Assembly: GCF_029210485.1 (NCBI RefSeq)
Contig: NZ_JARGET010000021.1
Coordinates: 62,001 to 126,000, forward strand
Length of the DNA: 64,000 nucleotides
DNA from: Hoeflea sp. YIM 152468
GTDB lineage: Bacteria > Pseudomonadota > Alphaproteobacteria > Rhizobiales > Rhizobiaceae
Reading direction: 5' to 3'
The notes under the pieces are model-generated. The model did no database searches, was not told the origin of the DNA, and worked only from the letters and a program-made list of their open reading frames with translations. Numbering within the stretch: the first letter of the stretch is position 1; every line of letters begins with the position of its first letter. This document shows positions 45,631-55,687 of the stretch, in pieces. Position numbers and translations under genes: made by a program.

Positions 45631-48600
45631 CCCGGCTTGCATCCGGCCCAGCCTATGTCGAACTGGCCGCCGCCAGCAACTTTTCCTTCCTGCGCGGCGC
45701 GTCGCATGCCGAGGAGTTGGTGGTGCAGGCTGCACGGCTCGGCCTTGGCGGCATTGCCATCACTGACCGCAATTCGCTGGCCGGTGTCGTCCGGGGCCAT
45801 ATGGCGGCCAAGGAAGCCGGACTGGCCTTCGCGCCGGGCTGCCGGCTGGTGTTCATGGATGGCACCCCCGAGATTCTGGTCTGGCCCGAGAATCGGGCCG
45901 CCTACGCCCATTTGTGCGAACTGCTGACCACCGGCAAACGTCGCGCGCCGAAAGGCGAATGCCATTTGACGCTTGAGGATCTGCTCACCCACGGCGAAGG
46001 CCTGCTGATGGCGGTGATCACGCCTGCGGGCGTGCTCCGGGCAGGGCATGATCGCGTGCTGGAGCAGTTGCGTGGCCGCTTCCCGGATCATCTCCACCTT
46101 GCCCTGTCGCGGACCTATGGCTGCGCCGACCAGCGTCACATGGCGAAGATCGCGCGGCTGGCGCGCGCGCATGAGCTGCCACTGGTGGCGATCGGCGATG
46201 TGCTCTACCACGTGCCCGAGCGCCGTCCGCTGCAGGATGTCATGACCTGCATCCGCGAGGGCAAGACTCTGGCCACGGCTGGCACAAGGTTGCAGGCCAA
46301 TGCCGAACGCCATCTGCGCCCGCATGTCGAGATGTTGCGTCTGTTTTCGGGCCATGAGGCGGCGGTGGCGCAAGCGGCGAGGCTGTTTAAGCGCATCCGG
46401 TTTTCGCTCGATGAACTGCGCTATCAATATCCCGATGCGCCGATGTTCGAGGAACTCGGTCCCGAACCGCTGCCGGCGCAGGAGGCGCTCGAAAAGCTCA
46501 CCGCCCTCGGGCTGAAAAAACGCTATCCCGCCGGCGCGCCGGAAAAGGTTCTCAAGGCCATCGCCCACGAGACCCGGCTGATCAGGAAACTCGACTACGC
46601 GCCCTATTTTCTCACCGTCTATGACATTGTCCGCTTTGCCCGCTCGCAAGACATCCTGTGCCAGGGGCGCGGCTCGGCGGCCAATTCCGCCGTCTGCTAT
46701 TGCCTCGAGATCACCGAGGTCGACCCCGGCAAGGTCGACCTCCTGTTCGAGCGTTTCATCTCCGAGGAACGCAACGAACCGCCCGACATCGATGTCGATT
46801 TCGAGCACGAGCGGCGCGAGCAGGTGATCCAGTACATATACGCGAAATATGGGCGCGAACGGGCAGGGCTGGCGGCGACCGTCATCACCTATCGCGCCCG
46901 CTCGGCGATCCGCGAGGTCGGCAAGGTGTTCGGCCTGTCCGATGACGCGATTTCCGCCATTTCCGGCACCAAATGGGGCGGCTGGTCGCGCGAGGTCGAT
47001 GCCGAGGATGCCCGCCGCGCCGGGCTTGATCCGGCCGACAAGCACCTGGCGCAGATGCTGGATCTTGCCTCCCAGATCGTCGGCTTTCCGCGTCATCTCT
47101 CCCAGCATGTCGGTGGCTTCGTCATCACCCGCGACAAGCTGTCTTCGCTGATCCCGATCGAGAACGCGGCGATGGAGGACCGCACCATTGTCGAATGGGA
47201 CAAGGATGATCTGGAAAGCCTCGGCATGCTCAAGATCGATGTGCTGGCACTGGGCATGCTGACCTGCATCCGCAAGGCTTTTGGCTTGCTGGAGAGCCAT
47301 TACGATCGCCGCGAAACCCTGGCCTCGCTGCCTGACAATGATACATCGACCTATGACATGATCTGCCGTGCCGACACCATCGGCGTGTTCCAGATCGAAA
47401 GCCGGGCGCAGATGTCGATGCTGCCGCGTCTCAAGCCGCGGTGCTATTACGATCTGGTGATCGAGGTGGCGATTGTCCGCCCCGGCCCGATTCAGGGCGA
47501 CATGGTCCATCCTTATCTGCGCCGCCGGCAGGGCAAGGAGAAGGTTTCTTTTCCCAAGGAGGAACTGCGCGCCGTGCTCGGCAAGACCCTTGGCGTGCCG
47601 CTGTTTCAGGAGCAGGCGATGAACATCGCCATCGTCGCCGGTGGCTTCTCGCCGGGCGAAGCCGACAGGCTGCGCCGCGCCATGGCCACCTTCCGCCGTG
47701 TCGGCACCATTGGCTCGTTTCAGACCAAGATGGTCGAGGGCATGGTCGCAAACGGCTATGAGCGCGATTTTGCCGAGCATTGTTTCCGCCAGATCGAGGG
47801 CTTTGGCGAATATGGTTTTCCCGAAAGTCACGCGGCCAGTTTTGCGCTCCTGGTCTATGTTTCCTGCTGGCTCAAATGCCATTACCCGGATGTTTTCTGC
47901 GCCGCCATTCTCAACTCCCAGCCGATGGGGTTTTACGCGCCGGCGCAGCTTATCCGTGACGCCCGTGAACATGGCGTCGAGGTCCGCCCTGTCGACATCA
48001 ATTGCTCGGACTGGGATTCCACATTGGAGCCGGATGCTGCCCCGCAGCCGCTGTCAGGCCGGCATCGCGACATGAAAGAGGTCATGAAGCACAGCCACGC
48101 GGTGCGGCTGGGTCTGCGCCACGTCAAGGGGTTTGGCCAAACCGAAGCCGGGCAATTGATGGCCAGGCGCGGCCGAGGTTATGACAGCGTCCGCGATCTG
48201 TGGACGCGCTCGGGTCTGCCGCGCCGCTCGATCGAGCAACTGGCCGAGGCCGATGGCTTCCGTTCCATCGGGCTAAACCGGCGTGACGCGCTGTGGGCGG
48301 TCAAGGCGCTCGATCCGCTTTCCAGTGCCGAACGATTGCCGCTGTTTGCCGTCGCCGACAACCACGATCTGCAGAAAGAGCCCGATGTCGATCTGCCGCC
48401 AATGCCGCTGGGCGAGCAAGTGATCAATGATTACCAGTCGCTGTCATTTTCCCTCAAGGCCCATCCGATGTCGTTCCTGCGCGAGCGGCTTGCGGGCAAG
48501 GGGTGCTGCCTCAACGCGGACCTGCAGAACATTCGCACGGGCAGGATGGTCAAGGTGGCCGGCCTTGTGCTGGTCCGGCAGCGGCCGGGCTCGGCCAAGG

Positions 48601-49004
48601 GGGTGGTGTTCGAGACCATCGAGGATGAAACCGGTGTCGCCAACATCATCGTCTGGCCCAAGGTGTTCGAAAGGTTTCGCGCCATTGTGCTCGGCAGCCG
48701 CTGCGTCGGCGTGCGTGGCAAATTGCAGAACGAGGAGGGCGTCATCCATGTGGTGGCCGAGTATCTCGAGGATCTCACCCCGATGATGGCGCAGATCTCG
48801 GACACGGCGGCAGAGATGGGTGGGCTTGCCAATGCCGACGAGGTGCGCCGCCCGATTGATGACATGCGCGGACGTGATCGCAAGCCCGCCGCCCGCATCA
48901 TCAAGCTGATCCGCGACGCACCCGAACTGCGCCGGGATTATGAGGAGCTGGCGGCCGCCAGAGCGGCGCGCCGCGCCTTGCCGAAAGGCCGCAACTTTCA
49001 CTGA
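45627..49004 (+). CDS. dnaE2: DnaE2, error-prone DNA polymerase III alpha subunit
   Basis: A 1125-residue error-prone C-family polymerase. In order: PHP domain (YVELAAASNFSFLRGAS; GGIAITDRNSLAG), palm with the catalytic Asp residues in NEPPDIDVDFEH, fingers (SQHVGGFVITRDKLS), helix-hairpin-helix and OB-fold (MVKVAGLVLVRQRPGSAKG) at the C-terminus. The C-terminus PKGRNFH is characteristic of DnaE2. ATG 45627 overlaps the imuB stop. Together with ImuAB it carries out damage-induced mutagenesis. Confidence 0.96.
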   Translation: MTRLASGPAYVELAAASNFSFLRGASHAEELVVQAARLGLGGIAITDRNSLAGVVRGHMAAKEAGLAFAPGCRLVFMDGTPEILVWPENRAAYAHLCELLTTGKRRAPKGECHLTLEDLLTHGEGLLMAVITPAGVLRAGHDRVLEQLRGRFPDHLHLALSRTYGCADQRHMAKIARLARAHELPLVAIGDVLYHVPERRPLQDVMTCIREGKTLATAGTRLQANAERHLRPHVEMLRLFSGHEAAVAQAARLFKRIRFSLDELRYQYPDAPMFEELGPEPLPAQEALEKLTALGLKKRYPAGAPEKVLKAIAHETRLIRKLDYAPYFLTVYDIVRFARSQDILCQGRGSAANSAVCYCLEITEVDPGKVDLLFERFISEERNEPPDIDVDFEHERREQVIQYIYAKYGRERAGLAATVITYRARSAIREVGKVFGLSDDAISAISGTKWGGWSREVDAEDARRAGLDPADKHLAQMLDLASQIVGFPRHLSQHVGGFVITRDKLSSLIPIENAAMEDRTIVEWDKDDLESLGMLKIDVLALGMLTCIRKAFGLLESHYDRRETLASLPDNDTSTYDMICRADTIGVFQIESRAQMSMLPRLKPRCYYDLVIEVAIVRPGPIQGDMVHPYLRRRQGKEKVSFPKEELRAVLGKTLGVPLFQEQAMNIAIVAGGFSPGEADRLRRAMATFRRVGTIGSFQTKMVEGMVANGYERDFAEHCFRQIEGFGEYGFPESHAASFALLVYVSCWLKCHYPDVFCAAILNSQPMGFYAPAQLIRDAREHGVEVRPVDINCSDWDSTLEPDAAPQPLSGRHRDMKEVMKHSHAVRLGLRHVKGFGQTEAGQLMARRGRGYDSVRDLWTRSGLPRRSIEQLAEADGFRSIGLNRRDALWAVKALDPLSSAERLPLFAVADNHDLQKEPDVDLPPMPLGEQVINDYQSLSFSLKAHPMSFLRERLAGKGCCLNADLQNIRTGRMVKVAGLVLVRQRPGSAKGVVFETIEDETGVANIIVWPKVFERFRAIVLGSRCVGVRGKLQNEEGVIHVVAEYLEDLTPMMAQISDTAAEMGGLANADEVRRPIDDMRGRDRKPAARIIKLIRDAPELRRDYEELAAARAARRALPKGRNFH

Positions 49005-49328
49005 CACTGAAAGCTGTGGCAGATCAGCCCAACCCGTGCACTGCTTTCGATCAGTCTGGCTGGGCATGAGGCTTTGCGAGCCCGGTTATCGACGCGAAAT
49101 AGAATAAAAATATCGATGACTTGATCAGACCTGCGTGTTCAGACGGATCCAAAATCCGGCATTTTTCGGCTGGTCCCTGCAAGGCGCAATCATAGGCTGC
49201 AGAACGGCTCTTCTGCCGTGCTTGACAGTGCAATGGGGCTGTGGCCAGATTGCTGAACCTTCAGGGTGACATGGAAAAATCCGGTGCCCGGACACATGCA
49301 ATCGGGAACAATCAACAGGGAGTTTATC
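49005..49328. other. Intergenic region before the dipeptide transporter operon
   Basis: A 324-bp gap. No gene-like frame was found; an upstream in-frame extension of the binding protein (from 49266) lacks a ribosome-binding site. The AT-richer segment near 49090-49125 could hold the promoter, but no confident boxes were identified. Confidence 0.5.
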
Positions 49329-50924
49329 GTGAAACACGTTCAGAAACTTGTGGCTGCGGCATTGATGTGCACAGCCGCGGCCTTTGCGCCGGTGAAGGCC
49401 GTGGCGGAAACGCCTGCCGACACGCTCATCCAGGCTTGGGCTATCGACGATATCATCACCCTGGATCCGGCCGAAGTGTTCGAATTCAGCGCCTCCGAGA
49501 TCCTCGGCAACTCCTACCAGGGCCTCGTCGGCTACAACGTCAAGGACGTATCCGAGATCTTTGGCGTCATCGCCGAGAAATGGGAGATCTCCGAGGACGG
49601 CAAGACCTTCTCCTTCACCATCCGTCCGGACATGAAATTTGCCTCCGGAAACCCGATCACCGCCGAGGACGCGGTGTATACGCTGCAAAGGGTGATCAAG
49701 CTCGATAAATCCCCCGCCTTCATTCTCAGTCAGTTCGGTTTCACGCCTGACAATGTCGATGCAATGATCCGCAAGACCGGCGATATGAGCTTCGAATTTG
49801 AGATGGACAAGCCCTACGCGCCCACTTTGGTGCTTTATTGTCTGACGGCGACCGTGGGGTTTGTTGTTGACAGCGAACTGGTCAAGAGCCACGAGGCCGA
49901 TGGTGATTTCGGCTACAACTGGCTCAAGACGAATTATGCTGGTTCGGGCGCCTTCAGCATCCGTGACTGGCGCGCCAACGAAGCCGTCGTGCTGGAGCGC
50001 AACGACAATTATTCGGGAGAAGCCCCGCCGATGGCGCGGTCGATCTACCGCCACATTCCCGAAACCGCGACCCAGCGTCTGTTGCTTGAAAAGGGCGACA
50101 TCGACATTGCCCGCAATGTCAGCGCCGAGGAGATTGCGGCGCTTTCGACCAATGCCGACATCGTTATCGAAGACGGCGTCAAGGGATCAATCTACTATCT
50201 CGGCCTCAATCAGAAGAACGAGACACTGGCCAAGCCCGAGGTTCGCCAGGCGATGAAATACCTGGTCGATTATGCCACCATCGCCGACACGATCATGAAG
50301 GGCAAGGTGATCCCGCATCAGGCCTTCCTGCCGCGCGGCTTCCTCGGCGCCCTCGAGGACACCCCGTTCTCGCTCAATGTCGACAAGGCCAAGGAACTGC
50401 TGGCCGAAGCCGGACTGGCGGATGGCTTCACCGTCACCATGGACACCCGCAACACCAACGAAATCACTGCCATGGGCCAGGCCATCCAGCAGACCATGGC
50501 CATGGCCGGCATCACGATGGAACTGATTCCGGGCGATGGGCAGCAGACGCTTACCAAATACCGGGCCCGCAACCACGACATCTATATCGGTCGATGGGGC
50601 CCGGACTATCAGGATCCGCATACCAACGCGGATACGTTCGCCCGTAACCCCGACAACTCCGATGACGCGGCCTCCAAGCCGCTTGCCTGGCGCAATGCCT
50701 GGGATATCCCGGAGATGACTGCCAAGGCTGATGCCGCCGTGCTTGAAGCCGATGCGAGCGCACGCGCGCAGATGTATGTCGACCTCCAGACGGAGCATCA
50801 GCAGACATCACCGTTTGTCATCATGTTCCAGGAAATCGAGGTTCTCGCCCGTCGCAAGAACGTCGAAGGTTTCATCGTTGGCCCGTCGTTCAACGACAAC
50901 TCCTTCAAGGCGGTGACCAAGTAG
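49329..50924 (+). CDS. Dipeptide/oligopeptide-type ABC transporter, solute-binding protein
   Basis: A 531-residue family-5 binding protein (DppA/OppA-like) with a Sec signal (KHVQKLVAAALMCTAAAFA, cleavage after KAVA). Family-5 landmarks are EKWEISEDGKTFSFTIRPDMKFASGNPITAEDAVYTLQR, split over residues 80-120, and YWLGLNQ-like repeat region YYLGLNQKNETLAKPEVRQA. GTG 49329 is preceded by GGGAG at six bases and gives a normal signal peptide, so I prefer it over upstream ATGs. It is the first gene of an operon with two permeases, two ATPases and a dipeptidase. Confidence 0.9.
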   Translation: MKHVQKLVAAALMCTAAAFAPVKAVAETPADTLIQAWAIDDIITLDPAEVFEFSASEILGNSYQGLVGYNVKDVSEIFGVIAEKWEISEDGKTFSFTIRPDMKFASGNPITAEDAVYTLQRVIKLDKSPAFILSQFGFTPDNVDAMIRKTGDMSFEFEMDKPYAPTLVLYCLTATVGFVVDSELVKSHEADGDFGYNWLKTNYAGSGAFSIRDWRANEAVVLERNDNYSGEAPPMARSIYRHIPETATQRLLLEKGDIDIARNVSAEEIAALSTNADIVIEDGVKGSIYYLGLNQKNETLAKPEVRQAMKYLVDYATIADTIMKGKVIPHQAFLPRGFLGALEDTPFSLNVDKAKELLAEAGLADGFTVTMDTRNTNEITAMGQAIQQTMAMAGITMELIPGDGQQTLTKYRARNHDIYIGRWGPDYQDPHTNADTFARNPDNSDDAASKPLAWRNAWDIPEMTAKADAAVLEADASARAQMYVDLQTEHQQTSPFVIMFQEIEVLARRKNVEGFIVGPSFNDNSFKAVTK

Positions 50925-50936
50925 TTGACCGCTTCG

Positions 50937-51989
50937 ATGAAAACATCGGAAGGGCACCACCGCGCCCTTCCGACCGTACTTGGCAAGGCCATGCGGCTGG
51001 CAGCGACCGTGGTTTTCACGATCTTTGGCTTGCTGGTGGTAACCTTCCTGATCGGCCGGGTGGTCCCGGTTGATCCGGTGCTTGCCGTGGTCGGCGACCG
51101 CGCCTCACAATCGACCTATGACAAGGTCTTTGTTGAGCTGGGGCTGGACAAGCCGCTCTACGTGCAGTTCAGCCTCTATGTCGAAAAAGCCGTAACCGGT
51201 GATTTCGGTGAGAGCTTTTTGACCAAGAAGCCGATCATCGATGATATTGCCCGGGCGTTCCCCGCGACCCTTGAACTGGCCACCGTCGGCATCATCATCG
51301 GCACCCTGTTCGGGGTTCCGGTCGGGGTCTGGGCTGCGGTCCGGCAAGGCAAGCTTGTTGACCAGGTGGTGCGGATTCTCGGGCTCGTCGGCTATTCTGC
51401 GCCGATATTCTGGCTTGGCTTGCTCGGACTTTTGGTTTTTTACGCCAAATGGGGACTGGTGGCAGGTCCGGGGCGGATCGATATTTCCTACGAGTATGCC
51501 TTCACGCCGAAAACCGGACTGTTTCTGCTCGATACCGCGATGCAGGGTCAATGGGGCGCGTTTCGCAATGTGGTGTCCCATATAGCCTTGCCCGCGGCGC
51601 TCCTGGGCTATTATTCGATGGCTTACATCGCGCGCATGACACGCAGTTTTATGCTCAATGAACTGGCGCAGGAATATGTGGTCACCGCGCGGGTCAAGGG
51701 CGTGGCCGAATGGCGCATCATCTGGGTGCATGCGCTCAGGAATGCAGCCGTGCCGCTGGTGACGGTGATCGCGCTGTCCTATGCGGGCCTGCTCGAAGGA
51801 TCGGTGCTGACCGAAACCGTATTTGCCTGGCCCGGCCTTGGACAATACCTGACCAATTCGTTGCAGAATGCCGACATGAACGCCGTCCTTGGTGGAACCT
51901 TGCTGATTGGCATCATCTTTGTGGGACTGAACCTGCTGTCTGATTTTCTCTACACCTTGCTCGATCCTCGGGTCAGGAGGCGCACATGA
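50937..51989 (+). CDS. Dipeptide-type ABC transporter permease 1 (DppB-like)
   Basis: A permease of 350 residues if ATG 50937 is used. The family-typical N-terminus MRLAATVVFTIFGLLVVTFLI begins at ATG 50991, so the true protein may be 332 residues. Between them lies a 9-bp hairpin, which favours the shorter form. The EAA loop is NELAQEYVVTARVKGVAEWR. It overlaps permease 2 by 4 bp. Confidence 0.88.
   Translation: MKTSEGHHRALPTVLGKAMRLAATVVFTIFGLLVVTFLIGRVVPVDPVLAVVGDRASQSTYDKVFVELGLDKPLYVQFSLYVEKAVTGDFGESFLTKKPIIDDIARAFPATLELATVGIIIGTLFGVPVGVWAAVRQGKLVDQVVRILGLVGYSAPIFWLGLLGLLVFYAKWGLVAGPGRIDISYEYAFTPKTGLFLLDTAMQGQWGAFRNVVSHIALPAALLGYYSMAYIARMTRSFMLNELAQEYVVTARVKGVAEWRIIWVHALRNAAVPLVTVIALSYAGLLEGSVLTETVFAWPGLGQYLTNSLQNADMNAVLGGTLLIGIIFVGLNLLSDFLYTLLDPRVRRRT
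50947..50972 (+). promoter_or_regulatory. Hairpin between the binding-protein and permease genes
   Basis: A perfect 9-bp stem CGGAAGGGC (50947-50955)/GCCCTTCCG (50964-50972) with an eight-base loop, 22 bp after the binding-protein stop. It is another case of a hairpin after a solute-binding-protein gene in this window. Confidence 0.6.
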
Positions 51990-52909
51990 CAGCCGACGCG
52001 CCCCGTCAGGGACTGAGCGAATGGCTTCAGAGCGAGCAACCAGCCTCCCGCCGACAGGCGCGTCTGGGGCAGGCATGGCGAACCTGGCTTGCTTTCACCA
52101 AGAACCGGCTCGGCATGGTCGGCCTCGGCATCGTCCTGCTTCTGGTGTTTGTCGCAATTTTTGCCGATGTCATTGCACCCTATGATCCGGTAATCGGCGG
52201 CGATTTGCGGACCCTGCGGCTGCTGCCGCCGTCAATGGACCATTTGATGGGTACAGACGACCTCGCCCGCGATATTTTCAGCCGGGTGATCCATGGCGCC
52301 CGTCTGACGCTGATGGTTGTGGCGCTGGTCGCAGTCATTGCCACGCCCATCGGGCTGCTGGTTGGCACCACGTCGGGCTATTTCGGCGGCTGGCTCGATA
52401 TCGTCCTGATGCGGATCACAGATATTTTCCTGGCCTTTCCGAGACTGATCCTGGCGCTGGCCTTTGTCGCAGCCCTTGGACCAGGCATCGAAAACGCCAT
52501 CATCGCAATTGCCATCACGTCGTGGCCGCCCTACGCCCGGCTGGCGCGCGCCGAAACGCTGACCATCCGCAATGCCGAGCACATTGATGCGATCCGGCTT
52601 CAGGGCGCCTCGCCGGCGCGGATCATCTGGGGTCATGTCACGCCGCTGTGCCTGTCATCGGTGATCATCCGGGTTACGCTCGACATGGCAGGCATCATCC
52701 TGACCGCCGCCGGGCTCGGCTTCCTCGGTCTGGGGGCGCAACCGCCGCAACCTGAATGGGGTGCGATGATTGCCGGCGGACGCCGCTTCCTCATCGATTA
52801 CTGGTGGGTCGCCACCATGCCCGGTGCTGCGATTTTCCTGGTTTCGCTCGGCTTCAACCTGCTCGGCGACGGCTTGCGCGATGTGCTCGATCCGAAGGCC
52901 GCGAAATGA
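51986..52909 (+). CDS. Dipeptide-type ABC transporter permease 2 (DppC-like)
   Basis: A 307-residue permease with the DppC layout: cytoplasmic N-terminus, FTKNRLGMVGLGIVLLLVFVAIF first helix, HLMGTDDLARDIFSRVIHGAR family signature and an EAA loop at NAEHIDAIRLQGASPARI. AGGAGG at 51975-51980 precedes the ATG. Confidence 0.92.
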   Translation: MTADAPRQGLSEWLQSEQPASRRQARLGQAWRTWLAFTKNRLGMVGLGIVLLLVFVAIFADVIAPYDPVIGGDLRTLRLLPPSMDHLMGTDDLARDIFSRVIHGARLTLMVVALVAVIATPIGLLVGTTSGYFGGWLDIVLMRITDIFLAFPRLILALAFVAALGPGIENAIIAIAITSWPPYARLARAETLTIRNAEHIDAIRLQGASPARIIWGHVTPLCLSSVIIRVTLDMAGIILTAAGLGFLGLGAQPPQPEWGAMIAGGRRFLIDYWWVATMPGAAIFLVSLGFNLLGDGLRDVLDPKAAK

Positions 52910-53733
52910 AGCCGCTGCTGTCCGTCGAGAACCTGCGTATCGCATTTCCCTCGCGGCAGGGCCCGGTCGAGGTGGTGCGCGGCGTTTCCTTCAACCTCGG
53001 CCGCGAGCGGCTGGGCATTGTCGGTGAAAGCGGCTCCGGCAAATCCCAGACCGGACGCGCCCTGCTTGGCCTCACGCCCGTCTCGGGAACCGCGACGGCG
53101 GACCGGCTGGAGTTCGACGGCGTGGATCTCCGCAATGCGACTGCGAAACAGTGGCGAAGCTTGCGCGGCGCCCGCATGTCGATGGTGATGCAGGATCCCA
53201 AATTCTCGCTCAATCCGGTGATGACCATCGGCAAACAGCTGATGGAGGCGGTCAAGCTGCATGGCGGCAAGTCGGAAGCGCGCGACAAATCGCTGGCCAT
53301 GCTCGAGGCGGTCCAGATCCGTGATCCCGACCGCGTGATGGCGGCCTATCCGCACGAACTCTCCGGTGGCATGGGCCAGCGCGCCATGATCGCCATGATG
53401 CTGGTGACCGAGCCTGACCTGCTGATCGCCGACGAACCCACCTCGGCGCTCGATGTGACCGTGCAGATCGAGGTGCTGCGCATTCTGGACAATCTGGTCA
53501 CCCAGCGTGGCATGAGCCTGATTTTCATCAGCCATGATCTCAAGCTGGTTTCGACCTTCTGTGACCGGGTGCTGGTCATGTATGCCGGACGGGTGGTCGA
53601 GGAGCTTGATGCCAGCAGAATGAGTGAGGCCAGCCACCCCTACACCCGCGGCCTGCTCAACTGTCTTCCCACAATCACAGGCGACTCCCGCCCGCTGCCG
53701 GTTCTGGCGCGCGATGACGCCTGGCTGGAGTAA
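52906..53733 (+). CDS. Dipeptide-type ABC transporter ATPase 1 (DppD-like)
   Basis: A 275-residue ATPase with Walker A GESGSGKSQ, signature LSGGMGQR, Walker B LLIADEPTSALD and H-loop ISHDLKL. ATG 52906 (MKPLLSVENL) overlaps the permease stop by 4 bp; the frame extends upstream within the permease gene but is non-homologous there. The short C-terminus includes a recognisable Cys (GLLNCLPT) of the oligopeptide family. Confidence 0.92.
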   Translation: MKPLLSVENLRIAFPSRQGPVEVVRGVSFNLGRERLGIVGESGSGKSQTGRALLGLTPVSGTATADRLEFDGVDLRNATAKQWRSLRGARMSMVMQDPKFSLNPVMTIGKQLMEAVKLHGGKSEARDKSLAMLEAVQIRDPDRVMAAYPHELSGGMGQRAMIAMMLVTEPDLLIADEPTSALDVTVQIEVLRILDNLVTQRGMSLIFISHDLKLVSTFCDRVLVMYAGRVVEELDASRMSEASHPYTRGLLNCLPTITGDSRPLPVLARDDAWLE

Positions 53734-53741
53734 ACATCGAG

Positions 53742-54512
53742 ATGGCGCTCATCGAAATCGAGGATCTCGAAGTCACCTTTGGCAGCGGCGGACGGGTGGT
53801 GCAGGCTCTGCGCAACGTCTCGCTTTCGGTCTGCGAAGAGGAGAGTTTTGGCATTGTCGGCGAGAGCGGCTCCGGCAAGTCGACGGTGCTGCGGGCGCTG
53901 TGCGGACTTGCGCCCGTCACCGGCGGCCGTATGCGTATTGCCGGCAAGGCAGTGCCATCGCCGAGAGACCCGGAGTTCTATCGCCGTGTGCAGATGGTGT
54001 TCCAGGACCCTTATGCTTCGCTGCATCCGCGCCACACCATCGATCGGGTGCTCTCCGAGCCGCTCGCCATTCACGGTTTTGACCGCCGTGAGCAACGTGT
54101 CGAACAGGCGCTTGATGAAGTCGGTCTTGGGGCAGGGTTCCGCTTTCGCTATCCGCATCAACTTTCCGGCGGCCAGCGCCAGCGCGTCGCCATTGCCCGC
54201 GCCTTGATCCTTGAACCCAGTGTGATCCTGCTTGACGAGCCAACATCCGCACTCGATGCCTCGATTCAGGCCGAAGTGCTCAACCTGCTCGACCGGTTGC
54301 GCGCCGAACGCGGCCTGACCTATGTGCTGGTCAGTCATGATCTTGCAGTGGTATCGCATATGTGCGACCGGCTGGTGGTGATGCAGTCGGGCGAAGTGGT
54401 CGAGCACTTGACCCGTGAAGCCCTCAAGGACCACGTCACGAAAAACGACTACACGAGCAACCTGTTGACGGCGAGTGAGGGTTTTACCCGCGATCCCGCG
54501 CCGCAACGCTGA
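53742..54512 (+). CDS. Dipeptide-type ABC transporter ATPase 2 (DppF-like)
   Basis: A 256-residue ATPase with Walker A GESGSGKST, signature LSGGQRQR, Walker B VILLDEPTSALD and H-loop VSHDLAV. It begins 8 bp after ATPase 1 and pairs with it on the inner face of the permease dimer. Confidence 0.92.
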   Translation: MALIEIEDLEVTFGSGGRVVQALRNVSLSVCEEESFGIVGESGSGKSTVLRALCGLAPVTGGRMRIAGKAVPSPRDPEFYRRVQMVFQDPYASLHPRHTIDRVLSEPLAIHGFDRREQRVEQALDEVGLGAGFRFRYPHQLSGGQRQRVAIARALILEPSVILLDEPTSALDASIQAEVLNLLDRLRAERGLTYVLVSHDLAVVSHMCDRLVVMQSGEVVEHLTREALKDHVTKNDYTSNLLTASEGFTRDPAPQR

Positions 54513-54523
54513 TGGAGCCTGCC

Positions 54524-55588
54524 ATGGCGACCACGCCATTCATTGACGGCCACAATGATTTTCTGCTGCGCCTGCTGCGCGAGCCCGAGCGACGGGAAGC
54601 CCTGTGGCTTGAGCAGGGCCAGGAGGGCCACCTTGACTTGCCGCGGATGAAGAAGGCCGGTTTTGCCGGCGGCTTTTTCGCCATTTACATCCCGTCGCCG
54701 GAAGTCGACGGGGCGCCGGATTATCAGGCGATGATGGATGCACCGCCCTATGATCTGCCGCTGCCGGAGCTGATGAACGCCGACCAGACCCAGGCCACGG
54801 CTTTGGCAATGGCGGGACATCTGATGTGGATGGAGCGGGCATCGGCCGGGGCATTGAAAATCTGCCGCACCAGCGCTGATCTGGGCGCCTGCCTGGAGGA
54901 CGGCACCATTGCCGCGATCATGCACATGGAGGGCGCGGAAGCCATCGGCCCGGATCTCGACGCGCTTTACGCCTTTCACGCCATGGGTCTGCGCTCGCTC
55001 GGTCCGGTATGGAGCCGGCCAACGGTGTTCGGCCACGGTGTGCCGTTCCGCTTCCCCGGCGATCCCGACACCGGGCCCGGTCTGACCGATGCCGGCAGGA
55101 ATCTGGTCAGGGCCTGCAACGAGCTGAAAATCATGATCGACCTGTCGCACCTGAACGCGAAGGGTTTCGACGATGTCGCAAGTCTCTCGGACGCGCCGCT
55201 GGTCGCCACCCATTCCAACGCCCATGCGGTCACCCCCTCGACCCGCAACCTGACCGACCGGCAGCTTGCGATGATCCGCGAGTCGGGCGGCATGGTCGGC
55301 CTCAACTACGCCACCGTGTTCCTGCGCGAGGACGGGCGCAAGGCGACCGATTGCGGCTGGGACCCGGTGATGCGCCATCTCGATCACCTGCTCGAAAAGC
55401 TCGGCGAGGACCACATCGGCTTCGGTTCCGATTTCGATGGAGCAGAACTGCCTGATGTGATCGGCGATGTGACTGGCGTGCAGGCGCTGATCGGGCAGAT
55501 GCGCAAGCAACAATACGGCGAAGCCCTGATCGAAAAGATCGCCCGCAACAACTGGGTCGCACTGCTGGAGCGGACCTGGGGGGATTAA
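54524..55588 (+). CDS. Membrane dipeptidase-family (M19) dipeptidase
   Basis: A 354-residue zinc dipeptidase of the renal dipeptidase family. The metal-binding pattern is visible: His10 and Asp12 (IDGHND), the bridging Glu in MHMEGAEA, His residues in DLSHLN and ATHSNAHAV, and GFGSDFDG towards the C-terminus. It should cleave dipeptides (including D-residue or N-acyl forms) delivered by the adjacent transporter. ATG 54524 has GGAG six bases upstream; ATG 54512 overlaps the ATPase stop and lacks it. Confidence 0.93.
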   Translation: MATTPFIDGHNDFLLRLLREPERREALWLEQGQEGHLDLPRMKKAGFAGGFFAIYIPSPEVDGAPDYQAMMDAPPYDLPLPELMNADQTQATALAMAGHLMWMERASAGALKICRTSADLGACLEDGTIAAIMHMEGAEAIGPDLDALYAFHAMGLRSLGPVWSRPTVFGHGVPFRFPGDPDTGPGLTDAGRNLVRACNELKIMIDLSHLNAKGFDDVASLSDAPLVATHSNAHAVTPSTRNLTDRQLAMIRESGGMVGLNYATVFLREDGRKATDCGWDPVMRHLDHLLEKLGEDHIGFGSDFDGAELPDVIGDVTGVQALIGQMRKQQYGEALIEKIARNNWVALLERTWGD

Positions 55589-55687
55589 TGCCAAAAATCT
55601 ATCTGCAAGACAATTTGTGTCGTAGATCTAGGTGTTCAGATTCTCTGCATATATAAAATTTGCATTTGGAAATATTGGAGTTGCATC

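Noticed and set aside
45546-47972. An 808-codon minus-strand reading frame
   Set aside because: It is antisense to dnaE2, whose protein motifs are unmistakable; long antisense frames are expected in high-GC coding DNA.
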